From positions 3,906,001 through 3,970,000 of the forward strand of contig OX359191.1 of the NCBI GenBank assembly GCA_947172415.1: DNA of 64,000 nucleotides, read 5' to 3'. Under the pieces are notes generated by a model, which searched no databases, was not told the origin of the DNA, and was given only the letters and a program-made list of their open reading frames with translations. A program made the position numbers and the translations under genes. Shown here piece by piece: positions 61,733 through 64,000 of this stretch; position 1 is the first letter of the stretch, and each line of letters starts with the position of its first letter. This DNA is from Chondrosia reniformis. Lineage: Eukaryota > Porifera > Demospongiae > Chondrillida > Chondrillidae.

Positions 61733-63073
61733 AGCTATGCTAGATGTATATTCAAGTTGTATGTTCTATATTGTATTTTGTACTCGTTCTATAAACTAGT
61801 AGCATTTACTAGTTTCTAGTTGTAAGTATTAGTTATAAGTACTAGTTGTATGTACTATGTGTATGTACCAGTTGTTGTACTAGTTATACTATGTACTAGG
61901 TAGATTCTATTTGTATGTACTAGATACTTGTTTCATGTATTAGTAGTATGAACTAGTTTTATGTACAACTTGTATGGACTAGCTGTATGTACTATTTGTA
62001 TGTATTAGTTGTATTTACTAGGTGAATGTTGTAGTTGTACGTTCTAATTGTTTGAACTAGTTCTGTGTACTAATTGTATGTACTAGGTATGTACTAGTCG
62101 CTAGTTTCTAGTTGTATGTACTAGTTGTATGTACTAGTTGTTAGCACCCAATACTATTTGTATCTACTAGTCGAATGTAGTAGTTATTTGTACTAGTTGA
62201 ATGTATAAGTAATGTGTAATTGTTGTATGTACCATTTTTATGTACTAGTTGAATGTATAAGTAATGTGTAATTGTTGTATGTACCATTTTTATGTACTAG
62301 TTGTATGTACTAGTTGTATATACTAGATGTTTGAACTAATTTTAGGTTCTAGTGCAAGTTATACTAGGTACTAGGAATGAACGAGTTCTATGAACTACTT
62401 GTTTGTTTGTGTGAACTAGTTTTCTGTACTACTTGTATGTACTATATTTATGTGCTAATTATATGTGTATGTTTTAGTTATATGTAATACCTATATGTAC
62501 TAGTTATTTGTACTAGTTGCATGAACTAGTTGCTTGTACTAGTAGTATATACTAGTTGATGGTTCTAATCCTAATTATGCTAGGTACTAGGGAGGAACTA
62601 GTTGTATGTACTAGTTATATGTACTAGTTATATGTACTAGTTGTATTTACTACTTATATGTCTAGTTGTATGTACTAGTTGTATGTACTACGTATATGGA
62701 CTCGTTACATTTGTATGTATGTATGTACATGTATTACATACATGTATGTACTGGTTGTACGTACTAGTTGTTTGTACTAGTTGTATATACTAGTTTTACG
62801 TACTATTTCTATATACTATATATATTAATACATGTACTTGGTACATGTATTACTTGTATGTACTAGCTGTATTAGCTGGTTGTATGAACGAATTCTATGT
62901 ACTACTGGCATGTACTAGTTGTATTTACTAGTTGTATGTATTAGTCGCAAGTACTAGTTATATGTACTAGTTACTAGTTGTATGAACTAGTTGTACCTAT
63001 TAATTTTATGTACTAGTTGTATGTTCTATTTGTATGTATATACCAGTTGTATGTACTAGTTAAATGTACTTAT
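61733..63073 (+). repeat. 13-bp minisatellite array, + orientation
   Basis: It starts with the right target duplication AGCTATGCTAG (61733-61743). It includes a 53-bp direct duplication (62198-62303, roughly 4 x 13 bp), a longer-unit landmark near 62345-62430, and a short (TATG)n/palindromic run at about 62710-62750 (GTATTACATACATGTATG). No gene is seen. Confidence 0.95.
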
Positions 63074-63345
63074 TAGGGGCTGTATTATGTATAATATGAG
63101 TTCATACTCAAGTTTTGTAACACTTAATTTATACGTCAATACATCGTTTTTGCAAATGGCGGCGTTCAGGAAGTTTTGGTTAACGAAGCTTTTCCATCGT
63201 TATTTATAAAGTTCAGGACACTCAAGCGTCCTCAAATGTTAGTATTCCGAATGTATATATCAAATCCCAATGATGCGGCCAATTAGTTCGAGTTAATTCG
63301 GGGGGCGGCAGCCCCATGAGTTTTTAAACTCGAAATACTTCTTTT
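63074..63345 (+). mobile_element. ~270-bp insert sharing its end with the 18.5/36.9 kb elements
   Basis: Non-satellite DNA beginning AGGGGCTGTATTATG and ending with a GC foldback (GGGGGGCGGCAGCCCC) followed by GAGTTTTTAAACTCGAAATACTT. That end, the TTCGAGTTNA segment before it and an AATGGCGG motif are shared with 36640-36921, while the rest differs. It is probably a short non-autonomous member of the same family. No ORF is seen. Confidence 0.6.
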
Positions 63346-64000
63346 ATATATATACTAGTTGTATGTAATAGTTTCAAATTGTATTTACTAGTTTTATGTA
63401 CTAGTTGTATGTGCTATGTGGATGCACTATTTATTTGAACTAGTTAAATTTTTATGTAATAGTTATATGTAGAAGGTGTCTGTACCAGTTTTATGAACTA
63501 GTTGAAAGTACTAGTTGTATGTACTAGTTGTGTGTACTAGAACTAACTATAGTTATATGTACTATTTGTATGCACTAGTTTTATGAACTAGTTCTATTTA
63601 TATTTACTAGTTGTAGGTGCTAGTTATATGTAGCAGATGTATGTACTATTTGTATCTACTATTTGTATGTACTATGGGCATGTACTATTTATAAGTATCA
63701 GTTATATGTATGTAGTAGTTATATGTTTGTGATCTAGTTATATATACTAGTTGTATGCACTATCTGTATGTACTAGTTGTATGTACGGTTTATAATTACA
63801 AGGTATATGTGTATTTACTAGTTATATGTAGTTGGTGTATGTACTAGTTATATATACTAGTTGTTTGTCCTAGTTGTATGTACTAGTTGAATGTACTAGT
63901 TATATGCACTAGTTACTAGTTGTATGAACTGGTTGTACGTACTAATGGTAAATACTAGTTGTATAAACTAAATGTGTGTACTAGTTTTATGAACTAGTTG
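63346..64000 (+). repeat. 13-bp minisatellite array, + orientation, running off the window
   Basis: Plus-orientation satellite to the end of the window; the array's true right edge is not seen. Sequence resembles the units near 40.7-41.1 kb and 52.6-52.9 kb. Confidence 0.95.

Noticed and set aside
5421-64000. CRISPR array
   Set aside because: Units are 13-bp head-to-tail monomers with no unique spacers of constant length, and the setting is eukaryotic.
5421-64000. Telomeric repeat
   Set aside because: TAGTTGTATGTAC is 13 bp, lacks G-runs, flips orientation and resembles neither TTAGGG nor known variants.
1-64000. tRNA or rRNA genes
   Set aside because: No cloverleaf or B-box pattern and no conserved rRNA blocks were recognised by eye; a covariance-model scan would be the decisive test.

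Overview
This window reads as a eukaryotic, animal-type genome segment. Introns with GT/AG borders, a LINE poly-A tail, EnSpm/CACTA, Penelope-like and non-LTR retroelements, and MITEs are all present, and there are no bacterial operons, tRNAs or rRNAs. The mix (animal EnSpm transposase, GIY-YIG Penelope element, LINE with a C-terminal restriction-like endonuclease) fits an early-branching marine invertebrate such as a sponge or cnidarian. That assignment is inference and the sequence does not prove it.

Layout. Bases 1-5420 are low-copy DNA. They hold a 116-bp tandem repeat, a frameshifted gene remnant on the minus strand, an intact 281-codon coiled-coil gene on the plus strand, and a two-exon EnSpm/CACTA transposase on the minus strand killed by two in-frame stops. 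Bases 5421-64000 are almost entirely a degenerate 13-bp minisatellite, TAGTTGTATGTAC, whose orientation flips six times: + 5421-7015, - 7016-20660, + 20661-21435, - 21436-26245, + 26246-43935, - 43936-44998, + 44999-64000. The array has higher-order structure, clearest as three tandem 247-bp copies (19 x 13) at about 24.99-25.7 kb.

The largest structure is an imperfect inverted duplication, about 19 kb per arm, spanning roughly 5.4-26.2 kb against 26.2-45.0 kb. Three unrelated inserts (16.49/38.4 kb, 18.5/36.9 kb, 23.3/33.2 kb) and one orientation-switch junction (7.0/43.9 kb) occur in both arms as reverse complements with matching satellite flanks, so they were duplicated with the array and did not insert twice. 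Later insertions break the symmetry: a Penelope inverted dimer (11214-15045, 13-bp target duplication) in the left arm and a CR1/L2-like LINE fragment (30428-31973) in the right arm. Outside the arms are a 5'-truncated LINE (60291-61732, 11-bp target duplication, A tail) and an 81-bp insert present twice (46.7 and 49.7 kb).

No host metabolic gene is recognisable. Apart from the 281-codon gene, the coding capacity belongs to mobile elements. The most unusual items are the orientation-switching array with its giant inverted duplication, and hammerhead-ribozyme-like cores in the Penelope copies and in the apical region of a hairpin inside the 18.5/36.9 kb insert. All similarity statements were made by eye.
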